Of a stretch of 64,000 bases of DNA, positions 35,365-44,390 are shown piece after piece. Under the pieces are notes generated by a model. That model was not told the DNA's origin. It ran no database searches and saw only the letters and a list, made by a program, of their open reading frames with translations. Each line of letters opens with the position of its first letter. The first letter of the stretch is position 1. The translations under genes were made by a program, and so were the position numbers. This stretch comes from Planosporangium flavigriseum. Lineage in GTDB: Bacteria; Actinomycetota; Actinomycetes; Mycobacteriales; Micromonosporaceae. The DNA lies in contig NZ_JAATVW010000014.1 in assembly GCF_011947225.1 (NCBI RefSeq), positions 62,001 through 126,000 on the forward strand, written 5' to 3'.

Positions 35365-35931
35365 TCAGGTTTCCGGGCGGAACACACCGTCGAGGGCGAG
35401 TTCGATCGAGCGTTCGGCGGCGGTGTACGCCGCCGACGCGTCGTCGGTGGCTTCGGTGACGCCTTGGACCATGAGGAACAACAGCGCCAGATCGTCCGGT
35501 GTGATGTCGCCGCGCACGTATCCGTGAGTCTGGGCCTGCCGCAGGGGCGCGGAGAGCGCCGCGATCACGCGCTGGTGGTACCGGTCCCGGGTGGCCGGAT
35601 CCAGGTGCTGCGTAAGGCGTACCAGCGGGCGCATCGCGACCTGGGCGTGCAGCACCGCGCGGAGTAGCGGACGAAACGTCTCGGGGTGGTCGGTGAGCGC
35701 TGCGGCCAGGGCTTCCAGTCGTTGCACCTGGTGCGCGACGAGGGCGGAAATCAGCGCGTACCGATTGCTGAAGTGGCGGTACAGCGTGGCCTGACTGACG
35801 CCGGCACGCCGGGCGACCTCCGGCATGACAGCGGCGGGCGGCTGGCCGGCCATGACGTCGTTGGCGGCCTCGAGGATGGCCAAGCGGTTCCGTTGGGCGT
35901 CTTGGCGACACCGCCGCGGAGCGCCGTACAT
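35365..35931 (-). CDS. TetR-family regulator
   Basis: A product of 188 residues; ATG 35931 has AAGGG 8 bases upstream; GTG 35940 overlaps that site. HTH: AAVMPEVARRAGVSQATLYRHFSNRYALI. The C-terminal domain matches the common TetR_C group of actinomycetes. Divergent from the secreted hydrolase at 36125, with a near-perfect palindrome between the two. Confidence 0.88.
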   Translation of the reverse strand: MYGAPRRCRQDAQRNRLAILEAANDVMAGQPPAAVMPEVARRAGVSQATLYRHFSNRYALISALVAHQVQRLEALAAALTDHPETFRPLLRAVLHAQVAMRPLVRLTQHLDPATRDRYHQRVIAALSAPLRQAQTHGYVRGDITPDDLALLFLMVQGVTEATDDASAAYTAAERSIELALDGVFRPET

Positions 35932-35948
35932 GACTGTCACCCTTCTCG

Positions 35949-35966
35949 AAGTGACATATGTTACTT
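35949..35966 (-). promoter_or_regulatory. TetR operator overlapping its own -10 element
   Basis: AAGTGACATATGTTACTT is an 18-base palindrome with one mismatched pair. On the minus strand a -35-like GTGACT and a -10-like TAACAT with 17-base spacing run into it. It begins 18 bases upstream of the TetR start, and its AT-rich flank (35967-36005) separates it from the divergent hydrolase gene. Confidence 0.65.
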
Positions 35967-36124
35967 CCGAGTAATGAGAAAGTCACCTTATTTAAATTCT
36001 CGTTACTGATTCCTACGCTGCCGTAACCGGAAGACCACAGCTGTCGCCTCGCTCTGGACCAGAGCATTGACAGGCCGTCATGCATGCCGCTGCCCCACAT
36101 CCGACCTCCGCGCTAGGAGTCCGC

Positions 36125-37738
36125 ATGGCGCCCCGCCGTTCGCCCCTGCCCGTCCGCCTCCTGTCGGTCGCGACCGCCGCGCTCCTGGCCGGTACGGTGA
36201 GCCCGGCCCCCGCCGGCGCGGTACCCACGGCCCGGGTCCAGGCCTCCGGCACGACGGTGGCCACGACCGGATTCCGGCCCGTCGACATCCCCGGCGACGG
36301 GGTGGTCCTCAAAGCCAACGTCATCGCCCCGGCCCCGGCCGGCCGGTACCCGGCGCTCGTCTTCCCGTCCAGTTGGGGAATGAACGACGCCGAGTACCTG
36401 GCCCAGGCCAGCGCGCTGGCCGCGCACGGCTACGTCGTCGTCTCGTACACGCCGCGCGGCTGGTGGCTCTCCGGCGGCGAGATCGACACCGCCGGGCCGA
36501 AGGACATGGCCGATCTGTCCAAAGTCATCGACTGGACGATCGCGAACACGGCCGCGGACCCGACCCGCATCGGGGCGGCCGGCGTCTCCTACGGCGCCGG
36601 CATCAGCCTGCTCGGCTCGGCGTTCGACCGGCGCATCCGGGTGGTCGCCATGTTGAGCGGCTGGACCGACCTGGTGTACTCCCTCTACGGCGACTCCACC
36701 CGGCACAAGCAGTCGGTCGGCCTGCTCACGGTCGCCGCCGCGGGGGCCGGCCACATCGGTCCGGACCTGGCCGGCGTGATGGCCGACTTCGCCGCCAACC
36801 GCAACGTCGACCAGATCATCGCGTGGGCCAAGGTCCGCTCGGCGAAGACGTACATCGACAAAATCAACGCCAACCGGCCGGCAGTGCTGATCGCGAACGC
36901 GTGGGGTGACACCATCTTCGCCCCCAATCAGCTGGCGGACTTCTACGGCCGACTCACCACCCCCAAGCGCCTGGAGCTTCGCCCCGGCGACCACGCGACC
37001 GCGGAGCTCACCGGCCTCATGGGGCTGGACAACGCCGCGTGGACGAGCCTGCGCCGGTGGTTCGACCAGTACCTGGCCGGCGTCGACACGGGAGTCACCC
37101 GCGAAGCACCGGTCCAGATCCAACCGCTCAACGCCCCCGCCGAGGCACGCTCGTCCTGGTCGGCGCTGAACTCCAGCACCCGCCGGTACGGGCTGGGCCG
37201 GATCCGGCTGTTGGACGGCACCGGCTCGCTCGGTGGGAAGCCCACCGCCGGGTGGAGCAAGACGATCCCGACCGACCTGGACACCACTGCCGACGGTGGC
37301 GTCATGCTCCTCACCAACGGTGCCGCCGGGTTCACTGGGCAGCAGCCGCAGATCCTGCTTCCCACGGTCAACCGCGCCTGGGCCGGCGTCTGGATGTCCG
37401 CCCCGTCGGCCACACCGCTGCGCGTCCGCGGCATCCCGACGCTGCACCTCGAGCTGACCGGCACCACGGCGCAGGGCACCGTCGTCGCGTACCTGTACGA
37501 CCTCGACCCGCTCGGCAACGCCAAGCTGGTCACCCACGCGCCCGTCAGCTGGCTCGGCGGCAAACCCGGCAGCCGTACGGTCGACCTCGGCCTGTCGGCG
37601 ACCGCCTACGACATGCCGGCCGGCCACAGCCTCGCCCTCGTCGTCGACAGCGTCGATCCGCTCTACTTCGATGAGAATGCCCCGCTCGGCTCCATCACCA
37701 TCGCCGGCGGCTCCTATCTCGACGTTCCGCTGAAGTAA
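36125..37738 (+). CDS. Secreted CocE/S15-like hydrolase
   Basis: A product of 537 residues; ATG 36125 with AGGAG 6 bases upstream (an earlier ATG at 36080 lacks a site). Signal peptide ends near PAPAGAVPT. Alpha/beta-hydrolase domain: PSSWGMND, YTPRGWW, nucleophile GVSYGAG, Asp in NAWGDTIF and His in GDHATAEL. C-terminal beta-rich domain like PepX_C (LRVRGIPTLHLELTGT, to the end). Acts outside the cell on an ester or peptide. The catalytic set is complete. Probably controlled by the TetR at 35931. Confidence 0.85.
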   Translation: MAPRRSPLPVRLLSVATAALLAGTVSPAPAGAVPTARVQASGTTVATTGFRPVDIPGDGVVLKANVIAPAPAGRYPALVFPSSWGMNDAEYLAQASALAAHGYVVVSYTPRGWWLSGGEIDTAGPKDMADLSKVIDWTIANTAADPTRIGAAGVSYGAGISLLGSAFDRRIRVVAMLSGWTDLVYSLYGDSTRHKQSVGLLTVAAAGAGHIGPDLAGVMADFAANRNVDQIIAWAKVRSAKTYIDKINANRPAVLIANAWGDTIFAPNQLADFYGRLTTPKRLELRPGDHATAELTGLMGLDNAAWTSLRRWFDQYLAGVDTGVTREAPVQIQPLNAPAEARSSWSALNSSTRRYGLGRIRLLDGTGSLGGKPTAGWSKTIPTDLDTTADGGVMLLTNGAAGFTGQQPQILLPTVNRAWAGVWMSAPSATPLRVRGIPTLHLELTGTTAQGTVVAYLYDLDPLGNAKLVTHAPVSWLGGKPGSRTVDLGLSATAYDMPAGHSLALVVDSVDPLYFDENAPLGSITIAGGSYLDVPLK

Positions 37739-37747
37739 CCCACCGGC

Positions 37748-38611
37748 TCAGCCCTTGACCGATCCGGTCAGGCCCCCGACGATGCGCCGTTCGGCGAACG
37801 AGAAGAACGCCAGCGCCGGCACCATCGACAACGCGGTGAACGCGAGGATGCGCGCGGTGTCCTGCGAGTACTGGGATTGGAAGGTCGCCACCCCCAGGGG
37901 CAGCGTGAAGTGGGACTGGTCGTTGAAGACGAGCAGCGGCAGCAGGTACGAGTTCCAGCTCGTGACGAAGGCGAGTACGGAGACGGTCACCAGCGCCGGG
38001 CGCGACAGCGGCAGGAGGATGCGCCAGAAGTACGTGAGCCGGCCCGCGCCGTCGATGGCCGCCGCGTCCGCCAACTCCCCCGGAATCGCCGTCATGAAGG
38101 GCCGAAGAATGACGATGGTGACCGGCAGCGAGAAGGCCGCCTGCGGGATGGCCACGCCCATCAGGTTCTCCAGCAGCCCGATCTGCCGGAGCAGCAGGTA
38201 CAGCGGCAGCGTCGCGACGCCGAGTGGGAACAGCAGCCCGACGGTGAAGAGCGTGTAGAGCGCCTCCCGGCCGGCGAACCGGTAGTGCGACAGCGCGAAA
38301 CCCGCCATCGAACCGAACGCGACGGCGACCACGGTGGCGACGACGGCGATGATCACGCTGTTGGTGAGGAATCGCCAGAAGTCCGCCGACGTGAGGATGG
38401 TGGCGTAGTTGGACAGCACCCAGGGCTCCGGCAAGGCGGCCGGTGACTGGTTGATCTGCGCGGTGGTGCGGAAACCGCCGAGGATCACGAACAGCAGCGG
38501 TACGACCGTCACCGCGACGATCACCAGCGCCGCCAGGTAACGCAGCGCAGGCCCGACCCGCCGGGGGCGCCGGGGCATTTTCGCCGGTGCGACGGCGGCT
38601 GTTGAGGTCAT
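37748..38611 (-). CDS. ABC sugar importer permease (MalG type)
   Basis: A product of 287 residues, six membrane segments; the EAA loop is GELADAAAIDGAGRLTYFWRILLPLSRP. C-terminal end FFSFAERRIVGGLTGSVKG is typical of the MalG/CUT1 partner. Last gene of the importer operon; no ATPase gene is present, so it probably uses a shared MsiK-type ATPase as in other actinomycetes. Confidence 0.92.
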   Translation of the reverse strand: MTSTAAVAPAKMPRRPRRVGPALRYLAALVIVAVTVVPLLFVILGGFRTTAQINQSPAALPEPWVLSNYATILTSADFWRFLTNSVIIAVVATVVAVAFGSMAGFALSHYRFAGREALYTLFTVGLLFPLGVATLPLYLLLRQIGLLENLMGVAIPQAAFSLPVTIVILRPFMTAIPGELADAAAIDGAGRLTYFWRILLPLSRPALVTVSVLAFVTSWNSYLLPLLVFNDQSHFTLPLGVATFQSQYSQDTARILAFTALSMVPALAFFSFAERRIVGGLTGSVKG

Positions 38612-38617
38612 GGGCCG

Positions 38618-39613
38618 TTACCTCATGGCTCGGTCGACGGCTCCGGCGGTGTCCCGGCGGAGCGCGAATCTCTGGTAGGCCAGTGCGAAGAGGAAGCACA
38701 CCGTGAACAGCAGGACGGCGACGGCGCTGCCGTAGCCGAACTGGTAGCGGCGGAAGCCGTGGTCGATGAGGTACGTCGCCATCGTGGTGGAGGCGCCGGC
38801 GGGACCACCCAGGGTCATGATCCAGATCAGATCGAACAGCTGCAGCGCACCGATGATCGACAGGAAGATCCAGATGCGGATGGTCGGGCCGAGCAGCGGC
38901 AGCGTGACGTACCGGGTGCTCTGCCAGCTCGACGCGTCGAGCGCCGCCGCCTCGCGCAGCTCGGACGGGATGCCCTGCAGGCCGGCGAGCATCAGGATGA
39001 TGCCGAAGCCGATGTACTTCCACGTGATCACGCCGAACAGCGTGTACAGCACGATGTCGCCGTCGGCGAGCCACTCGTGGATCGACCCGCGCAGACCGAC
39101 CGCCGTGAGGAACTGGTCGAACACGCCGTTCGGCTGGAGGATGGACAGCCAGACGACGGCGGTCACGGCCTCCGACAGCACGTACGGGGTGAAGACGATC
39201 AGTCGCAGCGCGGCCCTCCCGCGGATGCGCCCGTTCAGCAACAGCGCGAGCCCGATGCTCAGGGGCAGCTGGATGAGCAGCGACAGTACGGCGATCAGCA
39301 CGTTGTGCCAGATGGCCCGGTCGAAGACGGGATCGGCGAGCGCCCTGCGGTAGTTCTCGACGCCGACGAAGTCCGACAGCGGTCCGAATCCGTTCCACCT
39401 GTAGAGGCTGTAGTAGACGGCGAGCGCGATGGGCAGCAGGACGAAGACGGCGAAGAGCAGCAGGGCCGGCGCGAGCAGCAGGCTGAGCTCCAGGGCCCGA
39501 CGGACCGGCGGGCGGCGCCGGCCCGGCCGTACCGATGGGCGGCCGGGTGGCGGCGTCGGCTCTGCGGTGACGCCGCCGGTGTCGGGATCGGCTGTCACGG
39601 GCTCGGCCATCAC
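38618..39613 (-). CDS. ABC sugar importer permease (MalF type)
   Basis: A product of 331 residues, six membrane segments, EAA loop PSELREAAALDASSWQSTRYVTLPLLGP. GTG 39613 directly follows the binding-protein stop; ATG 39610 is an alternative. The N-terminus is Pro/Arg-rich and cytoplasmic. Forms the transmembrane channel with the product of 37748. Confidence 0.92.
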   Translation of the reverse strand: MMAEPVTADPDTGGVTAEPTPPPGRPSVRPGRRRPPVRRALELSLLLAPALLLFAVFVLLPIALAVYYSLYRWNGFGPLSDFVGVENYRRALADPVFDRAIWHNVLIAVLSLLIQLPLSIGLALLLNGRIRGRAALRLIVFTPYVLSEAVTAVVWLSILQPNGVFDQFLTAVGLRGSIHEWLADGDIVLYTLFGVITWKYIGFGIILMLAGLQGIPSELREAAALDASSWQSTRYVTLPLLGPTIRIWIFLSIIGALQLFDLIWIMTLGGPAGASTTMATYLIDHGFRRYQFGYGSAVAVLLFTVCFLFALAYQRFALRRDTAGAVDRAMR

Positions 39614-40894
39614 TCAGCTCGCTCCGTTGACGGCTTTCGCGACGGCGTCCGCCCCGCCCTGGCCGGCGAACATGTTCGCGACGGCGTCATCGAGCGCCTG
39701 ACCCTGGTTGGTCGGCAGCGCGATGTCGAAGTACGTCTGCACGTAGCTGGCCTGGTGGCTGTAGTCGAAGACCTGCTTGACGGTCGGGTCGGTGATCGTT
39801 GACGCCGCGGCCGCGTTGACCGGGATGACCGCCGCACCCGCCTTCACCAGCTTCGTCTGAACCTCGGGGCCGGCGAGGTACGTGAGGAAGTCGGCACAGG
39901 CGGCGGCGTTCTTCGTGGTGCAGGAGAAGCCGTCCCCGCCGCCGAGGGCGGCGTTCGGGTCGCCCTTGCCGCCGCTGATCGAGGGGAAGGGGAACCAGCC
40001 GAGGTTGGCCGTGAAGTTTTTGTCCGTGGCCAGGTCGACCATGACGCTCGGCTCCCAGTCACCCTGGAGCTCCATCGCGGCGGCGCCATTGGCGACCAGG
40101 CCGGCCGAGCTTCCGGCGCCCTGCTGCGCGGGCGTCCCGTTGAAGCCGGGCTGGAAGGGCTTGCTGGCGAGGAAGTCCAGGACGTCCTGGCCCGCCTTGG
40201 TGAAGCAGGGGTCGTTGAACTTCCGCGCCTTCACCGAGGACTTGAGGGTGTCCACACTGCACTCACGCACCGCGAAGTAGTTGTAGTAGAAGGCGTCCGG
40301 CCAGCGGTCCTTCCCGCCGAGGGCGATCGGCGTGATGTTCGCGGCCTTCAGCTTCACGATGTCCGCGTTAAGTTCGTCCATCGTGGACGGAGGCGTGGTG
40401 ATTCCGGCTTTGCCGAAGAGGTCCTTGCGGTACCAGAAGCCGACGACGTGCGTGTCGTAGGGGATGCCGTACTGCTTGCCGTCGACCTGCCAGCCCGCCG
40501 CGGCCGGACCCAGGTCTTTGACGAACCCGGCCGTCAGGTCGGTCAGGTGCGCGACCCGGCCGGATTCGGTGTGCGTGGCCAGCAGGCCGCCGCCCTGGTT
40601 GAAGTAGATGTCCGGCGGGTTGTTCGACTGGAGCGCCAGGGGAATCTTCGTGGTGAACTGCTCGTTCTGGATCGGGACGACGCTGATTTTCACGTTCGGG
40701 TGGGCCTGGTGGTAGGCGTCGGCGACCTGTTGCCACAGGGTCTTCAGCGGTTCGTTCGTTCCGTTGTGCCACCACGTCAAGGTGACCGGGCCTCCTGCGT
40801 TTCCACCGCCGCTGCCACCACTGCCGCAGGCGGCCAGGATCACCACCGCCCCCACCGCGGTCGCTGCCGCGGCGAGCCGCTTCACTCCGACCAT
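39614..40894 (-). CDS. Extracellular sugar-binding lipoprotein (family 1)
   Basis: A product of 426 residues; lipobox LAAC after MVGVKRLAAAATAVGAVVI. Family features: VTLTWWHNGTNEPLKTLWQQ and DIYFNQGGGLLATH. Captures oligosaccharides for the permeases behind it. Placement beside GH3, CE7, GH10 and CE1 genes predicts xylo-oligosaccharides, possibly acetylated. Controlled by the LacI operator 100 bases upstream. Confidence 0.92.
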   Translation of the reverse strand: MVGVKRLAAAATAVGAVVILAACGSGGSGGGNAGGPVTLTWWHNGTNEPLKTLWQQVADAYHQAHPNVKISVVPIQNEQFTTKIPLALQSNNPPDIYFNQGGGLLATHTESGRVAHLTDLTAGFVKDLGPAAAGWQVDGKQYGIPYDTHVVGFWYRKDLFGKAGITTPPSTMDELNADIVKLKAANITPIALGGKDRWPDAFYYNYFAVRECSVDTLKSSVKARKFNDPCFTKAGQDVLDFLASKPFQPGFNGTPAQQGAGSSAGLVANGAAAMELQGDWEPSVMVDLATDKNFTANLGWFPFPSISGGKGDPNAALGGGDGFSCTTKNAAACADFLTYLAGPEVQTKLVKAGAAVIPVNAAAASTITDPTVKQVFDYSHQASYVQTYFDIALPTNQGQALDDAVANMFAGQGGADAVAKAVNGAS

Positions 40895-40959
40895 AGCTGT
40901 CCTTCCTGACCTGGGCTGACTAGTCCCGGGAGGCGGAGCCCGACGGGTTGGATGCCGCG

Positions 40960-41020
40960 ATTCTGCGCACGTGTCCGATCGATGTCAATCGTTGTCGAAA
41001 ACGATTTCGAACATTACGAT
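40960..41020. promoter_or_regulatory. Divergent importer/LacI promoters with LacI operator
   Basis: Operator 40995-41010: TCGAAA and TTTCGA around ACGA, a LacI-family site. Minus-strand promoter for the importer: -35 TTGACA (complement of 40983-40988) and -10 CAGAAT (complement of 40960-40965), 17-base spacer. Plus-strand promoter for lacI: TTGTCG (40992-40997) and TACGAT (41015-41020), 17-base spacer, with the operator inside the spacer. The lacI start codon at 41029 is only 8 bases past its -10, so that mRNA is predicted to be leaderless. Confidence 0.7.
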
Positions 41021-41028
41021 CCGGGATC

Positions 41029-42054
41029 GTGGAACGCACCGCCCGACCGACGATCCGGGATGTCGCCGACCGTGCCGGCGTCTCGGTGGCCACCGTCTCC
41101 AAGGTGATCAACCGGCGTTACGGGGTCGCCGCGGCGACGTACGCGCACGTCATGCGGGTCGTCGAGGAGATCGGCTATCAGGCGAGCCTGGTGGCGCAGA
41201 GCCTGCGCAACAGCCAGACGATGGTGATCGGGGTGCTGGTGGCCGATCTCGAACCCTTCAGCACCGAACTGTTGAAGGGGGTGGCCGACGCCATCCGTGG
41301 CACCGGCTACGAGTTGCTGGTCTACTCGGCCAGCGGGCTGGGCGACAGCCATGACGGCTGGGAGCGCCGGTCGCTGAGCCGGCTCAGCGGAACCCTGATC
41401 GACGGGGCTGTGGTGGTGACGCCGACCGTCGTCGACGTCAACTTCGGCACCCCCGTCGTCGCGGTCGATCCGCACACCGGGACCTCCGCGCTGCCGACCG
41501 TCGTCGCCGACAACCTGAAGGGTGCGGTGCTCGCGACCGAGCACCTGATCGGCCTGGGGCACACCCGGATCGCGATGGTCACCGGTCGCCCCGATCTCGA
41601 GTCGGCCAGACTGCGCGAACAGGGGTTCCGGCGAGCGATGAAGAGAGCCGGGATCCCGGTCGACGAGATGCTCGTCGTCCGCGGCGATTACCAGCCCGAA
41701 CCCTCGGCGCGGGCGGCCCGGCGACTGCTCGACGCGCCCGCTCGCCCCACCGCCGTCTTCGCGGCCAACGACGTCTCGGCGATCGCGGTGATGGAGATGG
41801 CGCGCGAACGGGGCCTGGCCGTTCCGCGCGACCTGTCCGTCGTCGGGTTCGACAACCTGCCGGAGTCCGCGCTCGCCACACCACCGCTCACCACCGTCGA
41901 ACAGCCGGTTCGCCGCATGGGCCGCGAGGCCGTGGCCATGCTGCTGCGGCTGATCAACGGTACCGACGGAAAGACGCAGATACGGCTGCCGACCCGGCTG
42001 GTCCAACGGTCGACCACGGCGGCCCCGCCTCCACGTGGGAAGGGAACGCGGTGA
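41029..42054 (+). CDS. LacI-family repressor of the xylan locus
   Basis: A product of 341 residues from GTG 41029; no ribosome site precedes it, which agrees with a leaderless transcript. HTH: TIRDVADRAGVSVATVSKVINRRYGVA. Sugar-binding periplasmic-like domain follows (VIGVLVADLEPFSTELLKGV, FAANDVSAIAVMEMA, VVGFDNLPES). GH3 gene starts inside its stop (GTGA), so the repressor is made with the enzymes it controls. Confidence 0.9.
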   Translation: MERTARPTIRDVADRAGVSVATVSKVINRRYGVAAATYAHVMRVVEEIGYQASLVAQSLRNSQTMVIGVLVADLEPFSTELLKGVADAIRGTGYELLVYSASGLGDSHDGWERRSLSRLSGTLIDGAVVVTPTVVDVNFGTPVVAVDPHTGTSALPTVVADNLKGAVLATEHLIGLGHTRIAMVTGRPDLESARLREQGFRRAMKRAGIPVDEMLVVRGDYQPEPSARAARRLLDAPARPTAVFAANDVSAIAVMEMARERGLAVPRDLSVVGFDNLPESALATPPLTTVEQPVRRMGREAVAMLLRLINGTDGKTQIRLPTRLVQRSTTAAPPPRGKGTR

Positions 42055-44390
42055 CGGCTGACCCCGGCCAACCGACCGAGCTGTGGCGCGCCCCGGCAGC
42101 CGACATCGACGCGCGGGTCGGCGACCTGATCGGTCGCCTGACGCTGCGCGAGAAGATCGCCCAGCTGTACGGCGTCTGGGTCGGCGTCGACCGCACCTCC
42201 GGCCAGGTGGCGCCGAACCAGCACGAACTGGCCACCCTGCCGGCCGCGTGGGAGGAGCTCATCGTCGCCGGCATCGGCCAGTTGACCAGGCCGTTCGGCA
42301 CCGCACCGGTCGAGCCGGTGGCGGGGGCCCGCGGGGTGGCCGAGGCGCAGCGGGCGATCATGGACGCCGGCCGCCACGGCATTCCCGCCCTCGTGCACGA
42401 GGAGTGCCTGACCGGCCTGGCGGCGTGGCGGGCCAGCATCTACCCCTCGCCGCTGTGCTGGGGCGCGACCTTCGACCCCGTACTGATCGAACGGATGGGC
42501 GCGCAGATCGGCGCCACCATGCGTCTGCTGGGCGTCCATCAGGGCCTGGCGCCCGTGCTCGACGTGGCCCGCGACCTGCGGTGGGGCCGCGTGGAGGAGA
42601 CCATCGGGGAAGATCCCCAGCTGGTCGGCCTGATCGGATCCGCCTACGTCCGCGGTGTGCAGTCGGCCGGCGTCGTCGCGACCCTCAAGCACTTCGTCGG
42701 GTACTCCGCGTCCCGGGCCGGGCGGAACCTGGCGCCCGTCTCGGCCGGGGCGCGGGAGATCGCCGACGTCCTGCTGCCGCCGTTCGAGATGGCGCTCCGG
42801 GCCGGCGCCCGGTCGGTGATGAACTCCTACACCGACATCGACGGGGTACCGGTCGCGGCCGACCCGTCCGTGCTCACCGATCTGCTCCGCGAGCGGCTCG
42901 GCTTCACCGGCACCGTCGTCGCCGACTACTTCTCGGTGACCTTCCTGCAGACGCTGCACGCCGTCGCCGCGTCACCGGCCGAGGCCGCGGCCCTGGCCAT
43001 CGACGCCGGCGTCGACGTCGAACTGCCGACCCTGAACTGCTACGGCCAGCCCCTCGCCGACGCCGTCAGCAGCGGCCTGGTCGACGCCTGCCTCGTCGAC
43101 CGCGCGCTGCGGCGGGTCCTGCGCCAGAAGTGCGAACTCGGACTGCTCGACGCCGGCTGGTCACCGGAGCCACCGATCCTCGCCGGAGCCGGCAACGTCC
43201 CGCTCGACGACGCCGACCGGCGCGCGCTCGCCGGCGAGGTCGCCCGCCGGTCGGTGGTCCTGCTGCACAACAGCGGGGCGCTGCCGCTGGCGCCCGGGGC
43301 CCGGGTCGCCGTCGTCGGCCCGCGGGCGGACACCGCACAGGCGATGCTGGGCTGCTACTCGTTCCCGATGCACGTCGGCGTCCACCACCCGGACGTCCCG
43401 ATCGGCGTCGACGTGCCGACGCTGTTGTCGGCCTTGACGGACGACCCGGCCGGCTACGAGGTCAGCTACGAGCTGGGCTGCCCGGTGCTGGGCGGCTCCG
43501 ACGCGGACCTCGAACGCGCCCGCCGGGTCGCCGCCGGCGCCGACGTCTGCGTGGCCGTCCTCGGCGACCAGGCCGGCCTGTTCGGCGGCGGCACGTCGGG
43601 GGAGGGCTGCGACGCGACGGACCTGCGGCTTCCGGGCCGGCAGGAGGAGCTTCTCGAGGCCGTACTCGGCACCGGGACCCCCGTCGTGCTGGTCCTGCTG
43701 GTCGGTCGCCCGTACGAGCTGGAGCGGCAACTGGACCGGCTCGCCGCGGTGGTGTGCGGGTTCTATCCCGGGGAGGAGGGAGCGGCGGCGCTCGCCGACG
43801 TCCTCGCCGGGCGGGTCGACCCCGCGGGCCGGTTGCCGGTGCACTTTCCCGCCGCCGGGGAGAACCAGCCCTCGACCTACCTCGCGCCGCAACTGGGTCG
43901 CCGGTCCGACGTCAGCACCGTCGATCCGACACCGCTGTTCCCGTTCGGGCACGGTCTGTCGTACTGGCCGGCCCGCTGGCTCGGCGCCACCGTCGACGGG
44001 CCGGACACCTGGCCGACGGACGGCACCGTCACGGTCCGGGTGGGTCTGCGAAACGAGGCCGAGTCGACGGTGTCCGAGGTCGTCCAGGTCTACCTGCACG
44101 ACGAGGTGGCGGAGGTCGCCCGGCCGGTGCAGCAACTGGTCGCGGCCGTACGCGTGGAGCTGCCGCCGGGGCAGCAGCGCACGGCCGTGATCCGGATCCA
44201 CGGCGACCAGACCTCCTACACCGGGCGGGACGGCCGCCGCCGGGTCGATCCTGGCCCCGTCGAGCTGTGGATCGGCACGTCGAGCACGATGATCCACGAC
44301 CGCCTCCGGCTGACCATGACCGGACCCGTCCGGTTCGTCGGGGTGGACCGGCAACTCGAGTCCGATGTCGCGATCGAACAGGAGACCTGA
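42051..44390 (+). CDS. Cytoplasmic GH3 glycosidase, probable beta-xylosidase
   Basis: A product of 779 residues without signal peptide. GH3 N-terminal barrel: LVHEECLTG, KHFVGYSAS, nucleophile Asp in TVVADYFSV. Second domain with VLLHNSGALPL and PVVLVLLVGRPYEL, and a C-terminal Fn3-like domain (VSEVVQVYLHDEVAEVARPVQQL). Of the GH3 clans it resembles actinobacterial xylosidase/glucosidase; xylan context favours xylosidase. The CE7 gene start overlaps its stop. Confidence 0.9.
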   Translation: MTADPGQPTELWRAPAADIDARVGDLIGRLTLREKIAQLYGVWVGVDRTSGQVAPNQHELATLPAAWEELIVAGIGQLTRPFGTAPVEPVAGARGVAEAQRAIMDAGRHGIPALVHEECLTGLAAWRASIYPSPLCWGATFDPVLIERMGAQIGATMRLLGVHQGLAPVLDVARDLRWGRVEETIGEDPQLVGLIGSAYVRGVQSAGVVATLKHFVGYSASRAGRNLAPVSAGAREIADVLLPPFEMALRAGARSVMNSYTDIDGVPVAADPSVLTDLLRERLGFTGTVVADYFSVTFLQTLHAVAASPAEAAALAIDAGVDVELPTLNCYGQPLADAVSSGLVDACLVDRALRRVLRQKCELGLLDAGWSPEPPILAGAGNVPLDDADRRALAGEVARRSVVLLHNSGALPLAPGARVAVVGPRADTAQAMLGCYSFPMHVGVHHPDVPIGVDVPTLLSALTDDPAGYEVSYELGCPVLGGSDADLERARRVAAGADVCVAVLGDQAGLFGGGTSGEGCDATDLRLPGRQEELLEAVLGTGTPVVLVLLVGRPYELERQLDRLAAVVCGFYPGEEGAAALADVLAGRVDPAGRLPVHFPAAGENQPSTYLAPQLGRRSDVSTVDPTPLFPFGHGLSYWPARWLGATVDGPDTWPTDGTVTVRVGLRNEAESTVSEVVQVYLHDEVAEVARPVQQLVAAVRVELPPGQQRTAVIRIHGDQTSYTGRDGRRRVDPGPVELWIGTSSTMIHDRLRLTMTGPVRFVGVDRQLESDVAIEQET

